In this document: positions 43,940 through 57,669 of the stretch, one piece after another
Layout of the letters: every line of letters begins with the position of its first letter
Position numbering within the stretch: the stretch's first letter is position 1
Assembly (NCBI RefSeq): GCF_002261425.1
Contig: NZ_NEVJ01000003.1
Span: 1,364,001-1,428,000 of the forward strand
Direction of reading: 5' to 3'
Origin: Bordetella genomosp. 9
Lineage (GTDB): Bacteria > Pseudomonadota > Gammaproteobacteria > Burkholderiales > Burkholderiaceae_B
DNA length: 64,000 nt
The notes under the pieces: generated by a model
The model's input: the letters and a program-made list of their open reading frames with translations, nothing else
Databases searched by the model: none
Told to the model about the DNA's origin: nothing
Position numbers and translations under genes: made by a program

Positions 43940-44526
43940 ATCGCATCGGCCTGCTCGGCGGGAGCTTCGATCCGATCCATATCGCCCATATCGCGCTGGC
44001 GCGCGCCGCGTTGCGCGAACTTCACCTGTCGCAGGTCCAGCTGATCCCTGCCGCCGCGCCGTGGCAACGGCAACCGTTGCAGGCGACCGCCGAGCAGCGC
44101 TGCGAAATGGTTCGCCTGGCGATCGCCAGCGAGCCGGGCATCGTGCTCAACACGATGGAAATCGACCGCGGCGGCCCGACCTATACCGTGGACACCGTCG
44201 GCGCCCTGCCGCCCGGGCCGCGCTACGTCTGGTTATTGGGATCGGATCAGCTGGCCAATTTCTGCACCTGGCGCGATTGGCGCACCATCGTCGAGCGGGT
44301 GGACCTGGCCGTGGCCGTGCGTCCCGGCGCCCCAATGGATCCCCCGGCGGACCTGCGGCAGCACCTGGCCGCCCTGGGCCGGCAGGTGGAAACCCTGCCG
44401 TTCGCGGAAATGCCTGTCTCCGCATCCGCCATCCGCGAGCGCCTGGCACGCGGGTTGCCGGTCAATGACCTGTTGCCGGAGCCGGTTTGGCGCTATATCG
44501 GCGCCCATCAGCTCTACCGTGACTAG
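43936..44526 (+). CDS. nadD: Nicotinate-nucleotide adenylyltransferase NadD
   Basis: NadD transfers AMP to nicotinate mononucleotide to make deamido-NAD. The 196-residue protein has the [20 protein letters not shown]xGH-type site at about 5-24 and the ISSSxxR-like [13 protein letters not shown] near 163-175. Translation starts at TTG, overlapping the hemF stop by four bases. It is followed by rsfS, a genomic pairing found in many bacteria. Confidence 0.95.
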   Translation: MNRIGLLGGSFDPIHIAHIALARAALRELHLSQVQLIPAAAPWQRQPLQATAEQRCEMVRLAIASEPGIVLNTMEIDRGGPTYTVDTVGALPPGPRYVWLLGSDQLANFCTWRDWRTIVERVDLAVAVRPGAPMDPPADLRQHLAALGRQVETLPFAEMPVSASAIRERLARGLPVNDLLPEPVWRYIGAHQLYRD

Positions 44527-44598
44527 GCGTGGCTGCTTTCCAACGATGTGTAGGCACTGGCACGCCTAAACCCACGACCGGGGGTTATAGTTGCGACC

Positions 44599-44994
44599 AT
44601 GGAAATACAGAAATTACAGCGCGCCGTGATTGACGCCCTCGAAGACGTCAAGGCGCAAGATATCAAGATCTTCAACGTCACCCACCTGACCAGCCTGTTC
44701 GACCGCGTCGTCATTGCCAGCGCAACGTCGAACCGGCAAACCCGTGCCTTGGCGTCCAGCGTCGCCAATCGTGGCCGCGCCCTGAAATTGTCCGTCACCG
44801 TGGAAGGCGAAGACACCGGCGAATGGGTCATCGTGGACTTGGGCGATATCGTCGTCCACGTCATGCAGCCCGCCATCCGCGAGTACTACAACCTGGAAGA
44901 AATCTGGGGCGGCAAGCCGGTGCGCGTCAAGCTGTTGCCGGAATCCTCGCGCACGGTCATGTCCGGCGCGACGTACGACGAAGACGATATTTGA
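44599..44994 (+). CDS. rsfS: Ribosomal silencing factor RsfS
   Basis: RsfS binds protein L14 on the large subunit and blocks joining to the small subunit when nutrients are short. The 131-residue protein is a little longer than the core fold at its C-terminus. The conserved AQDIKIFNVTHLTSLFDRVV, EGEDTGEWVIVDLGDIVVHV and REYYNLEEIWGG motifs are present. The neighbouring nadD and rlmH genes are typical partners. Confidence 0.96.
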   Translation: MEIQKLQRAVIDALEDVKAQDIKIFNVTHLTSLFDRVVIASATSNRQTRALASSVANRGRALKLSVTVEGEDTGEWVIVDLGDIVVHVMQPAIREYYNLEEIWGGKPVRVKLLPESSRTVMSGATYDEDDI

Positions 44995-45046
44995 GCGCGA
45001 ATCCAGCACGCGATGAATCCGCTGCCACGGTCCGGATCCTGAAACC

Positions 45047-45517
45047 GTGAAGCTGATCGTCATCGCGGTCGGGAACCGGATGCCGGCGTGGGTGGAAACG
45101 GCGTGGGACGACTATGCGCGCCGCCTGCCGCCCGACTGCGCGCTCGAACTGCGCGAGGTCAAGCCCGAGCCGCGCACCAGCGGCAAGACGCCCGCGCAGA
45201 TGATGGCCGCGGAAGCCAAACGCATCGAAGCCGCCGTCCCCCCGGGTGCCCTGCGCATCGCACTGGACGAGCGAGGACGCGACCTGACCACGGCGGCCTT
45301 GGCCAAGAGCCTGGAGCAATGGCGCGGACAGGGGCGCGACGTCGCCTTCCTGGTCGGTGGCCCCGACGGGATGGATGCGACGCTGAAATCCTCCTGCGAC
45401 GGACTGATCCGCCTGTCATCCCTGACCCTGCCCCACCCCATGGTGCGCGTGCTGCTGGCCGAACAGCTTTATCGGGCCTGGGCGATCCTGTCGAATCACC
45501 CGTATCATCGGGCCTGA
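45047..45517 (+). CDS. rlmH: 23S rRNA pseudouridine-1915 N3-methyltransferase RlmH
   Basis: RlmH methylates pseudouridine 1915 in helix 69 of 23S rRNA on assembled ribosomes. The 156-residue protein is a SPOUT methyltransferase: [20 protein letters not shown] at the start, [19 protein letters not shown] in the middle and the knot motif [12 protein letters not shown] with [12 protein letters not shown] at the end. GTG is the start codon. Confidence 0.96.
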   Translation: MKLIVIAVGNRMPAWVETAWDDYARRLPPDCALELREVKPEPRTSGKTPAQMMAAEAKRIEAAVPPGALRIALDERGRDLTTAALAKSLEQWRGQGRDVAFLVGGPDGMDATLKSSCDGLIRLSSLTLPHPMVRVLLAEQLYRAWAILSNHPYHRA

Positions 45518-45545
45518 GCGCCGTCGCCCAGTCGGCTTATTGCAC

Positions 45546-45571
45546 GCCTGATTTGAACGCCTGATTTGAAC
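45546..45571. repeat. 13-bp tandem duplication before maf
   Basis: GCCTGATTTGAAC occurs twice head to tail and the second copy is followed by GCC and the maf ATG. Each copy contains a TTG; only the second is in frame with maf. Confidence 0.9.
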
Positions 45572-45574
45572 GCC

Positions 45575-46204
45575 ATGCCGTCCGATTCCCATCCCGCATC
45601 CCCATCCGATCCGCGCCTGTATCTTGCGTCGGCCAGCCCGCGCCGCCGCGAATTGCTCAACCAGATGGGCCTGGCGCATCGGGTCCTCGAGGTACCGGCG
45701 CCGCCGGGTGAAGACGAACCCCGGCACGCGGGCGAACCGGCCGCGGATTATGTCCGCCGGACCGCGCGCGAAAAAGCCGTGCGTGGCGAGCGCTATCGCC
45801 AAGAGCAAGGCCTGCCGCCCCGGCCGCTGCTGGCCGCCGATACCACCGTCATCCTGAATGGCGACGTGCTGGGCAAACCGCTGGGCCGCGACGACGCCAT
45901 CCGCATGCTCGCGCGCCTGTCGGGCGCCTGCCATGAAGTCCATACCGCCGTCGCCCTGATCGCGCATGACCGGCTGCATGAGAAAGTCTCGGTCACGACC
46001 GTGCGCATGCGGGCGCTGGACGCCGATGAGATCGCGCGTTATTGCGATAGCGGCGAACCCTACGGCAAGGCCGGCGCGTATGGAATACAGGGGCTGGCGG
46101 CCGCCTTCATCGAACGTATCGAAGGCAGCTATACCGGGGTGATGGGACTGCCTCTGTTCGAAACCGCGGCGCTGCTGCGGCGGGCCGACATCATCCTGCC
46201 CTGA
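45575..46204 (+). CDS. maf: Maf-family nucleotide pyrophosphatase
   Basis: Maf proteins hydrolyse dTTP, UTP and modified nucleotides and were first noted as septum inhibitors. The 209-residue protein has RLYLASASPRRRELLNQMGL at about 14-33 and the catalytic LLAADTTVILNGDVLGKP with GAYGIQGLAAAFIERIEGSY later. ATG 45575 is used; the TTG at 45566 in the 13-bp duplication is an alternative that adds three residues. A terminator and dctA follow, while rng, often next to maf, lies about 7.5 kb away. Confidence 0.94.
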   Translation: MPSDSHPASPSDPRLYLASASPRRRELLNQMGLAHRVLEVPAPPGEDEPRHAGEPAADYVRRTAREKAVRGERYRQEQGLPPRPLLAADTTVILNGDVLGKPLGRDDAIRMLARLSGACHEVHTAVALIAHDRLHEKVSVTTVRMRALDADEIARYCDSGEPYGKAGAYGIQGLAAAFIERIEGSYTGVMGLPLFETAALLRRADIILP

Positions 46205-46212
46205 TAAGCAAA

Positions 46213-46242
46213 ATGCCTCGACGCGTTTCGGCATCGAGGCAT
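46213..46242 (-). terminator. Hairpin between maf and dctA
   Basis: ATGCCTCGA (46213-46221) pairs with TCGAGGCAT (46234-46242). On the minus strand TTTTGCTT follows, so it fits dctA termination; plus-strand use for maf is weaker. Confidence 0.65.
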
Positions 46243-46264
46243 CCGGACCGCGATTTCGAAATCG

Positions 46265-47596
46265 TCAGCGGCCTACGGCGGCGGGTTCCGATATCTGTGT
46301 GGACGCCGGCGCGGGACGCCCGTTCAGCGCGGCGTCCAGGGCGTCCTTGTCCAATTGCCCTTCCCAACGGGCCACCACCACCGATGCCGTGGCGTTGCCG
46401 ACCAGGTTGGTCAGCGCCCGGCATTCGGACATGAAGCGGTCCACGCCCAGGATCAACGCCATGCCGGCGACCGGCAGGCTGGGCACGACAGACAATGTGG
46501 CGGCCAGCGTGATGAAACCGGAGCCCGTGACCCCGGCCGCGCCCTTGGAGCTGAGCATGGCGACCAGCAGCAGCAGGATCTGGTCGCCCAGCGACAGATG
46601 GATGTCGCAAGCCTGGGCGATGAACAGCGCCGCCATCGTCATGTAGATGTTGGTGCCGTCCAGGTTGAACGAATAGCCGGTGGGCACCACCAGGCCCACG
46701 ACGGACTTCGAGCAACCGGCGCGTTCCATCTTCTGCATCAGGCTGGGCAGCGCGGCTTCGGAAGAACTGGTACCCAACACCAGCAGCAACTCTTCGCGGA
46801 TGTAGCGCACCAGCTTGATGATGGAAAAGCCGTTGTAGCGCGCCACCGCGCCGAGCACGATCAACACGAACAGGATGGCCGTGCCGTAGAACGTGCCGAC
46901 CAGCGCGGCCAGGTTGATCACCGACTTGATGCCGTACTTGCCGATGGTGAACGCCATCGCGCCGAAGGCGCCGATGGGCGCCGCGCGCATCAGGATGGCC
47001 ACCATCTTGAAGATGGGATGCGCCAGCGCGTTCAGCAGATTCAGGATCGGCTTGCCGCGTTCGCCGACCAGGGCCAGCGCCACGCCGAACAACACCGAGA
47101 CGAACAGCACCTGCAGGATATCGCCCGTGACGAACGGTCCGGCCAGCGAACTGGGGATGACGTTCATCAGGAACCCGGTGACGGTCGTGTCGTGGGCCTT
47201 GGTGACGTAATCGGCGACGGCCTTGTTGTCCAGTGTGCGCGGATCCACATGCATGCCCGCGCCCGGCTGCACCAGGTGACTGACCAGGATGCCGACGATC
47301 AGCGCGATGGTGGAGAACACCAGGAAGTAGATGAAGGCCTTGCCCGCGACGCGGCCCACACGCTTGAGGTCGTTCATGCCGGCGATGCCGGTACTGACGG
47401 TCAGGAAGATCACCGGCGCGATGATCAGTTTCACCAGCTTGATGAAACCGTCTCCCAGCGGCCGCATGGCTTCCGCGGTGTCAGGCTTGTAGTACCCGAG
47501 AAGGATGCCGATGACGATGGCGACCAATACCTGCACATAGAGAATCTGATAGAACTTCTGCTTCCGCGGTACCGCGGTTTGATCTATTTCGATCAT
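46265..47596 (-). CDS. dctA: C4-dicarboxylate transporter DctA
   Basis: DctA is a proton- or sodium-coupled importer of succinate, fumarate and malate in the inner membrane. The 443-residue protein is a DAACS-family member with about eight helices and two hairpin loops. The Ser-rich [20 protein letters not shown] and [20 protein letters not shown] motifs form the substrate and ion site. It is a single gene placed between maf and the rrn operon. Confidence 0.95.
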   Translation of the reverse strand: MIEIDQTAVPRKQKFYQILYVQVLVAIVIGILLGYYKPDTAEAMRPLGDGFIKLVKLIIAPVIFLTVSTGIAGMNDLKRVGRVAGKAFIYFLVFSTIALIVGILVSHLVQPGAGMHVDPRTLDNKAVADYVTKAHDTTVTGFLMNVIPSSLAGPFVTGDILQVLFVSVLFGVALALVGERGKPILNLLNALAHPIFKMVAILMRAAPIGAFGAMAFTIGKYGIKSVINLAALVGTFYGTAILFVLIVLGAVARYNGFSIIKLVRYIREELLLVLGTSSSEAALPSLMQKMERAGCSKSVVGLVVPTGYSFNLDGTNIYMTMAALFIAQACDIHLSLGDQILLLLVAMLSSKGAAGVTGSGFITLAATLSVVPSLPVAGMALILGVDRFMSECRALTNLVGNATASVVVARWEGQLDKDALDAALNGRPAPASTQISEPAAVGR

Positions 47597-47730
47597 TGCT
47601 CATCCACTTATTTTCTGTCGTATGGCGTCGTGCTGACCGCGAGCGCGTGCTCGTTGCGCGCCTGCGCGGATTATCGCACTTCATGCGCCGGCCCGGCGGC
47701 GCCCGGCGTGGAAATGTGAATTCCAAAAGC

Positions 47731-47761
47731 AAAACCCCGCTGCAGCGTGCAGCGGGGTTTT
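47731..47761 (-). terminator. Intrinsic terminator of the rrn operon
   Basis: AAAACCCCGCTGCA pairs with TGCAGCGGGGTTTT with a short loop; T-run on the minus strand, 10 bp after the 5S end. Confidence 0.9.
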
Positions 47762-47771
47762 GGGGATAAGA

Positions 47772-47885
47772 GCCTGACGATGACCTACTTTCACAGACGT
47801 CCGTCCACTATCATCGGCGCGAAGGCGTTTCACTGTCCTGTTCGGGATGGGAAGGAGTGGGACCACCTTGCTATGGTCGTCAGGC
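47772..47885 (-). rRNA. rrf: 5S ribosomal RNA
   Basis: On the minus strand the 114-nt sequence begins GCCTGACGACCATAGCAAGG and ends in GTCATCGTCAGGC. The two ends pair in a nine-base terminal stem. The internal CCCATCCCGAACAGGACAGT is typical of betaproteobacterial 5S. Confidence 0.95.
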
Positions 47886-48114
47886 GTAAAGGGTTGCGCG
47901 GCGCGTGCGCTCGTGTGGGAGCGTTCGCGTCACGCCAATCTGGGAGAAGCACGCCTGGCGCGCTGTTGGCGCGGGCCAGGTCGAGGGTATTGGGGGGTGC
48001 TGCGTGGTACTGCTTGGTGTTGAATTCGGGTTGGGATTGCGGGCACATTCGCAAGCATCATGGCTTTATGCAAGCCGCTTGCTTTGGATGGTGCTGTCAA
48101 CCATCAGGGTTATA

Positions 48115-51001
<2,887 letters not shown>

Positions 51002-51367
51002 TATAACGCTGATGGCTATAGAACTCTTCCAAGCAACCGTCTTGCTCTGACATGATACTTTGCGTTTGTGCCGTTCAAATTCACTTGAGTTTGAACTACT
51101 AATGCAATCACAACCCGTATTCAACGACGCATTTATCGCCATATCGATATCGCTATCAATACAGACAATAAACACACCGCCAATACTTCTCGTTGTGCTT
51201 CTTCCAGATTGTTAAAGAACGAATAAAACTGTCGAGTCAAAAACTCAACGATCAAGGCTCGTAAGCCATATCGAGGTATTTTTCGATATCGCTTCAAACA
51301 CTGATCGTTGAACTCTTTCCGCGGACCCTTCGACGCTGCACCCGCCTCGTTTATCAAACAAGGCAAT
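51002..51367 (-). other. Spacer between tRNA-Ala and 23S with boxA
   Basis: On the minus strand this spacer has GTTCTTTAACAATCTGGAAG near 51201-51220, the boxA antitermination element that precedes 23S genes. The 5' arm of the 23S processing stem lies next to 51002. No gene is present; the short frames here belong to the transcribed spacer. Confidence 0.8.
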
Positions 51368-51443
51368 TGGTGGAGGTGAACGGGATCGAACCGATGACAT
51401 CCTGCTTGCAAAGCAGGCGCTCTCCCAGCTGAGCTACACCCCC
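51368..51443 (-). tRNA. tRNA-Ala (TGC)
   Basis: A 76-nt cloverleaf on the minus strand: acceptor GGGGGTG/CACCTCC, anticodon loop CTTTGCAAG with TGC, T arm GGTTCGATCC and encoded CCA. It is in the standard rrn spacer position. Confidence 0.96.
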
Positions 51444-51454
51444 AGATAAAACCT

Positions 51455-51531
51455 TGGTGGGTCTGGTTGGATTCGAACCAACGACCCCCGCCTTATCAAG
51501 ACGGTGCTCTAACCGACTGAGCTACAGACCC
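51455..51531 (-). tRNA. tRNA-Ile (GAT)
   Basis: A 77-nt cloverleaf on the minus strand: acceptor GGGTCTG/CAGACCC, anticodon loop with GAT, T arm GGTTCGAATCC and encoded CCA, 11 bp before tRNA-Ala in transcription order. Confidence 0.96.
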
Positions 51532-51568
51532 AATTCGCATCGGATCCGCTTTCGATCCAGTCTTAAAC

Positions 51569-51594
51569 AACAACCGATAAGTGTGGCCGCTTGA
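51569..51594 (-). other. 3' arm of the 16S processing stem
   Basis: This spacer segment is the reverse complement, with one mismatch over about 26 bases, of leader segment 53353-53380. In the transcript the two flank 16S and would form the long stem cut by RNase III. Confidence 0.8.
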
Positions 51595-51614
51595 CAAACG
51601 CACGCGCTTGCTCT

Positions 51615-53146
<1,532 letters not shown>

Positions 53147-53352
53147 AATCTCTGTTTCGTACAACCCAAGGTCCATCGACCCGGGCTGTCTTTCGCTTAG
53201 CGCTCTCAAAGGAAGTGATAGAACCCAGACGATCTTGCGACCATCTGATTCCTGACACTTACTTCTGTGAGCACTTGATTTCTTCGGCCCCGGCCGCCGT
53301 GCGCTCGAACGTTACCGTCCAAACACCACTTCGGCTCGGGTGCGCCTACATC

Positions 53353-53395
53353 CATCAAGCGCCCACACTTATCGGTTGTTAGTTTTTAAAGAGCA
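53353..53395 (-). promoter_or_regulatory. rrn leader: boxA and 5' arm of the 16S processing stem
   Basis: On the minus strand TGCTCTTTAAAAA (53395-53383) is a boxA antitermination site. It is followed by AACAACCGATAAGTGTGGGC and the rest of the arm (53380-53353) that pairs with the spacer after 16S. Confidence 0.8.
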
Positions 53396-53469
53396 GTCCT
53401 GCTTGCTGTCACCGCGGCGCTCGGCTGGTTTGCCTTGCGTCGCTGCTGTGTCAGCAGCAGAGAAACGAG

Positions 53470-53498
53470 ATTATGAAGGCTTTTTTTGGGGCTGTCAA
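53470..53498 (-). promoter_or_regulatory. rrn promoter
   Basis: A consensus -35 TTGACA (53498-53493) and a near-consensus -10 CATAAT (53475-53470) are 17 bp apart on the minus strand, about 325 bp before 16S. A second possible -10, TATAGT (53607-53602), followed by a GC-rich discriminator, may mark an upstream P1 promoter, but its -35 is weak. A GCTGCTG/CAGCAGC hairpin follows the start. Confidence 0.75.
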
Positions 53499-53749
53499 AT
53501 CAGCGTCGCATTATCTTGCTTGGCTTCTCTGACCCGCGGCGCCAGCGCTACGCTCGCTCCGCAACTTCCTCTCGCCTTCGCTTCAGCAGCGAAGGGGCGC
53601 GACTATAGCACAGAGTTTTGCGGCGTGCCGGCGACGCGGGTAATCGCGCCTGACGCGCTGCTTTATGGATAGACTTCGGCTGATGTGCAGAAGTTGGCGC
53701 TACGGCGCCCTTCCCGCACCTTGCATTCAAACAGACGATAAAGCCAGCC

Positions 53750-55234
53750 ATGCCCGCCACCCAACCTGACGTATACGAAGACATCCTCATCAACGTCACG
53801 CCCTTCGAGACCCGCGTGGCGGTGGTCGCGCAGGGCTCCGTGCAGGAACTGCACGTGGAGCGCAGCATCCAGCGGGGCCACGTCGGGAACATCTACCTGG
53901 GCCGCGTGGTGCGCGTGCTGCCCGGCATGCAGAGCGCCTTCGTGGATATCGGCCTGGAACGCGCGGCCTTCATCCACATCGCCGACCTGCGCGAGAACCG
54001 CGCCGAACGCAGCCAGGGCTTGACGCCCACGCCGATCGAGAAGCTGTTGTTCGAGGGCCAGACCCTGATGGTGCAGGTCATCAAGGATCCGCTGGGGACC
54101 AAGGGGGCGCGGCTGTCGACCCAGATCAGCATGGCCGGGCGCATGCTGGTCTATCTGCCGCACGATCCGCATATCGGCATTTCGCAGAAGATCGACTCGG
54201 AAAACGAACGGACGCAGTTGCGCGAACGCCTGAGCGCCCTGATGCCGGAAGACGAAAAAGGCGGCTTCATCGTCCGCACCCAGGCCGAGGGATCCACGGA
54301 CGAGGAACTGCGCGCCGACCTGGACTACCTGCGCAAGCTGTGGAGCAGCGTGCAGGCGGCCGCCCGCAGCCATCCGGCGCCCACCGTGCTGCACCAGGAC
54401 CTGACGCTGGCGCAGCGCGTGCTGCGCGACATGGTGGGACCCCACACGGGCACCATACGCGTGGATTCGCGCACCACTACCGCCGAATTGCTGGAATGGG
54501 CGCGCGTGTATACCCCTTCGGTGGTGGACCGCATCCATCACTACAGCGGCGAGCGCCCGCTGTTCGATACGGCCAACGTGGACGATGAAATCCAGCGGGC
54601 GCTGTCGCGCCGCGTGGACCTGAAGTCCGGCGGCTACCTGATCGTCGACCAGACGGAAGCCCTGACCACGGTGGACGTGAACACGGGCGGCTTCGTGGGC
54701 GGACGCAATTTCGACGACACCATCTTCAAGACCAACCTGGAAGCGGCGCAGGCCATCGCGCGGCAGCTGCGGCTGCGCAACCTGGGCGGCATCGTGATCC
54801 TGGACTTCATCGATATGGAAGACGCGGAGCATCGCGAAACGGTGCTGGCCGAGCTGCGCAAGGCCCTGGCGCGCGACCGCACGCGCATGACGGTCAACGG
54901 ATTCACGCAGCTGGGCCTGGTGGAGATGACGCGCAAGCGCACGCGCGATTCGCTGGCGCACCAGTTGTGCGAATCATGCCCGACCTGCCAGTCGCGCGGA
55001 CACGTGCGCACCGCGCGCACCATCTGCTACGAAATCCTGCGTGAAATCCTGCGCGAGGCGCGGCAATTCAATCCCAAGGAATTCCGTATCCTCGCTTCCC
55101 AGCAGGTGGTCGACCTGTTCCTGGAAGAAGAAAGCCAGCACCTGGCGATGCTGGGAGACTTCGTGGGCAAGACGGTGTCGCTGGAAGTCGAGGCGACCTA
55201 TACGCAGGAACAGTACGACCTGATCCTGATCTGA
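53750..55234 (+). CDS. rng: Ribonuclease G
   Basis: RNase G is an endonuclease that trims the 5' end of 16S rRNA and cleaves some mRNAs. The 494-residue protein has an S1 RNA-binding domain (about 40-128, RGHVGNIYLGRVVRVLPGMQ and FVDIGLERAAFIH) and the RNase E/G catalytic core with TTVDVNTGGFVG and GGIVILDFIDMEDAEHR, whose Asp residues bind magnesium. The zinc-link CESCPTCQSRG follows. It lacks the RNase E C-terminal scaffold. Its position next to the rrn operon is functionally apt but probably coincidental. Confidence 0.96.
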   Translation: MPATQPDVYEDILINVTPFETRVAVVAQGSVQELHVERSIQRGHVGNIYLGRVVRVLPGMQSAFVDIGLERAAFIHIADLRENRAERSQGLTPTPIEKLLFEGQTLMVQVIKDPLGTKGARLSTQISMAGRMLVYLPHDPHIGISQKIDSENERTQLRERLSALMPEDEKGGFIVRTQAEGSTDEELRADLDYLRKLWSSVQAAARSHPAPTVLHQDLTLAQRVLRDMVGPHTGTIRVDSRTTTAELLEWARVYTPSVVDRIHHYSGERPLFDTANVDDEIQRALSRRVDLKSGGYLIVDQTEALTTVDVNTGGFVGGRNFDDTIFKTNLEAAQAIARQLRLRNLGGIVILDFIDMEDAEHRETVLAELRKALARDRTRMTVNGFTQLGLVEMTRKRTRDSLAHQLCESCPTCQSRGHVRTARTICYEILREILREARQFNPKEFRILASQQVVDLFLEEESQHLAMLGDFVGKTVSLEVEATYTQEQYDLILI

Positions 55235-55252
55235 CGCCCTGCCGGGGCCGCG

Positions 55253-55813
55253 CTAGCCGGCGAAACCGCCCTGCTCCAGAAATGCCTGCTCCTGCGCCGT
55301 CGAGGCGCGGCCGAGCAGCGCGTTGCGATGGGGAAACCGGCCGAAGCGGGCGATGATGTCGCGATGCAGAATGGCGAAATCCCTGCTGCGGACATCCAGG
55401 CGCTGCGCCAGCTGCACCGAGAGCGCCTGGTCGTCCGGGTCTTCCGAATGCTCGAACGGAAGATAGAAGAAGACCAGCATCTCGGCTTCCACCTGCCTGT
55501 CCAGTCCCTGTTCCACCGCCTGCCTGGCGAAGAATCGCGCCAGGGGATCGGTGGCATACATATGCGCGGTGCCGCGGTAGGCGTTGCGGGGATACTGATC
55601 CAACAGGATCAGCAGGGCGAGCACCCCTGGCGCCGTGGCCGCCCAATGATCCAGCGCGCGGCGCGCGGCTGCCAGATGCAGCGCCGCGAATTGCCCGGAA
55701 AACGCGGCGTCGAACGAGGCGTCCTTGGCGAACCATTTGCGCGGGCCCGCATCCTTCCAGAATTCCAGGACCTTGGCGGCGTCGGCCGGCAGGTCCTGTT
55801 GCGTGTTCGACAT
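55253..55813 (-). CDS. DUF924 family protein
   Basis: The 186-residue all-helical protein has the DUF924 motifs VLEFWKDAGPRKWFAKDASF near residue 15, LLILLDQYPRNAYRGTAHMY (about 86-105) and FFYLPFEHSEDPDDQ, followed by GRFPHRNALLGR near the end. The fold is TPR-like and the function is unknown. It is a tail-to-tail neighbour of rng. Confidence 0.92.
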   Translation of the reverse strand: MSNTQQDLPADAAKVLEFWKDAGPRKWFAKDASFDAAFSGQFAALHLAAARRALDHWAATAPGVLALLILLDQYPRNAYRGTAHMYATDPLARFFARQAVEQGLDRQVEAEMLVFFYLPFEHSEDPDDQALSVQLAQRLDVRSRDFAILHRDIIARFGRFPHRNALLGRASTAQEQAFLEQGGFAG

Positions 55814-55838
55814 GACGCTGGCTCCCCCACGTTGATGA

Positions 55839-55862
55839 CGGCCAGATTATCGGCCAGATTAT
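55839..55862. repeat. 12-bp tandem duplication before the DUF924 gene
   Basis: CGGCCAGATTAT occurs twice head to tail, 26-49 bp upstream of the DUF924 start on the minus strand. Confidence 0.9.
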
Positions 55863-55883
55863 CGGCAATCCGGGGCGACGGCT

Positions 55884-57497
55884 TCAGCGGGCCGTCTGGC
55901 GGGCCGCGTCGATATGGGTGCGCCCTTCCAGCGAAATGCCGCCGCGCCCCGGCACCAGGGCCTGGACCACGATGCGCCATTCTCCCGTGATGACCAGGGG
56001 GACGTCGTCGACGACCCACATTCCGCGAGCGTCGCCGTCCGCGGGACGGGCCGGTCGAACGATGCCTTCGATGCCTATGCGCGGCATGGAGAAGGTGGTG
56101 GTCAATTCCCTGGGTTGCAGCGGGCTGCCGTCATTCGCCGTGATGGCGATGGTCACGCGCGCATGGCCGTTCGAACCCGGAACGACGTGGGCCTCTCCCG
56201 CGCCGCCGGCGCCCCGCAGCGCCACCGTATCGTGCCGGACCGGCATGGACAGGGCTTGCGGCTCGGCCAGCGGCGGGGCGAAGCGCCACAGCGTGACCGC
56301 GAACAGGATGGCGAGGGCCAGCGCGATTTCCCAGCGTATGTTGAGGACCAGGGCGCGCAAGGCGTCCAGATTCCCGCGCAAGGCCGCGGCGGTCCATCGC
56401 CATCGGTTGGCCGCGCCCAGGGCCAGCAGCGCCAGCACGAGCGCCAGCTTGGCCAGCAGCACCCTGCCGAAGTACGTGCGCCACAAATCCGCCGGTTCCC
56501 GCAATTGCCACCACGCCAGCACCAGGCCGGTGGCGACCAGCAGGACGACGATGGCCAGCGCCGCCCTGGAAAAGCGGCGCAGCGGCGTTTCGCCATACCC
56601 CGCCAGCAGCAGGATCGGCAGGCAGGCCAGCGCCCCGAGCCAGGTGGAAGCCGCAAGAATGTGAAGGAACACGGCGATGCGCGAGGCCATGCCGGACGTG
56701 GCCGTGGCCGCATGCCCGCTGGACGCCAGCGCCAGGCCCAGCAGGAGCATGGCCAGCGACGCCAGGCCGCGACGCCCGCGCGCCGAAGCCACGACACAAG
56801 CGAAAATCCCCGTCAGCACGGCGGCTTCCGCGATCAAGACCAGCCCGCCGTAGGATGTGCTCATGGCCGCGCTCCAGCAGGCGCGCGTGATCACGGCCGA
56901 CCAGGGCGCCCCGAGCGCATCCAGGCCTTGCAGGCCCAGCGACACCGGCGCGGCGACGGCCGCCACCAGCAGCGCGGGCAGGTGCTTGCGGCAGCCGCCC
57001 GCTTCGTATTGCGCCGCCCAGGCATCGAAGGCCACGCCGCCGATGCCGAACATCAGGCCCGCCAACAGCGCGAGCGAGACCACGATGATGGCCGGATAGA
57101 GCAAGGGCGCGTGGTAAGGCGGCGCGGCGGCGCGGGCCTGGCGATCGGGCGTCCCCACGACGAAGTTCAGGGTGCCGCCCACCGGATGGCCGTCGGCGGA
57201 GGCGACGCGCCAGCTGAAAAGATAGCTGCCCGCCGGGGCTTGCGGGGGCACTCCCACCGACAGTGTCGTGTCGCGGATTTCGGCCTGGTCCAGTTGCACC
57301 GTCTGGCCGCCGGGGCCCAGCAGGGTGAGTACCAGCGGCGCGACCGGTTCGCTGAAGGTCAGGATGAGGTCGCGCGGCGGCGCGACGAGGACGGTGCCGT
57401 CCGCCGGCACGATTTCCATCAATTGCGCATGGGCGTGCGCCGTGGCGGACAGCACGGAAAGGCATGCGAGAAAAAAGGCCGCCGCGATTCGTCTCAT
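55884..57497 (-). CDS. CopC-CopD fusion copper-resistance protein
   Basis: The 537-residue protein joins three parts. A signal peptide (1-22) leads into a CopC beta-sandwich starting HAQLMEIVPADGTVL with SWRVASADGHPVGG at about 103-116. A CopD-type membrane domain of about eight helices follows (about 145-415, including FLHILAASTWLGALACLPIL). A C-terminal periplasmic domain (about 430-537) resembles YtkA/FixH-like folds. CopC binds copper and CopD is thought to carry it across the inner membrane. The ATG at 57497 is chosen for the signal peptide. The gene stands alone. Confidence 0.9.
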   Translation of the reverse strand: MRRIAAAFFLACLSVLSATAHAHAQLMEIVPADGTVLVAPPRDLILTFSEPVAPLVLTLLGPGGQTVQLDQAEIRDTTLSVGVPPQAPAGSYLFSWRVASADGHPVGGTLNFVVGTPDRQARAAAPPYHAPLLYPAIIVVSLALLAGLMFGIGGVAFDAWAAQYEAGGCRKHLPALLVAAVAAPVSLGLQGLDALGAPWSAVITRACWSAAMSTSYGGLVLIAEAAVLTGIFACVVASARGRRGLASLAMLLLGLALASSGHAATATSGMASRIAVFLHILAASTWLGALACLPILLLAGYGETPLRRFSRAALAIVVLLVATGLVLAWWQLREPADLWRTYFGRVLLAKLALVLALLALGAANRWRWTAAALRGNLDALRALVLNIRWEIALALAILFAVTLWRFAPPLAEPQALSMPVRHDTVALRGAGGAGEAHVVPGSNGHARVTIAITANDGSPLQPRELTTTFSMPRIGIEGIVRPARPADGDARGMWVVDDVPLVITGEWRIVVQALVPGRGGISLEGRTHIDAARQTAR

Positions 57498-57669
57498 GAC
57501 GAGGATCCTGACTCGGTTGGGGCGGCAGTATCCGCTCAGCCCGCCGGTTGGGCAGGTGGCGAAACTGCGCGCGCCCGTCATTCTATCCATCAGGAGACAG
57601 GCTTGTCGCATTTAGTGACGAGCCTGGCGACATCCAACAATATCCGGCGCCGTTCGGCGCCGTCCGTTG

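Larger units (their letters stand above)
53147..53749. other. rrn promoter/leader region and rng 5' region
   Basis: About 600 bp without a gene. The left two thirds hold the rrn leader, boxA and promoter(s) read on the minus strand. The right third, next to rng, should hold the rng promoter. An inverted repeat CTTCGCTTCAGCAGCGAAG lies at about 53577-53595. Confidence 0.65.
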
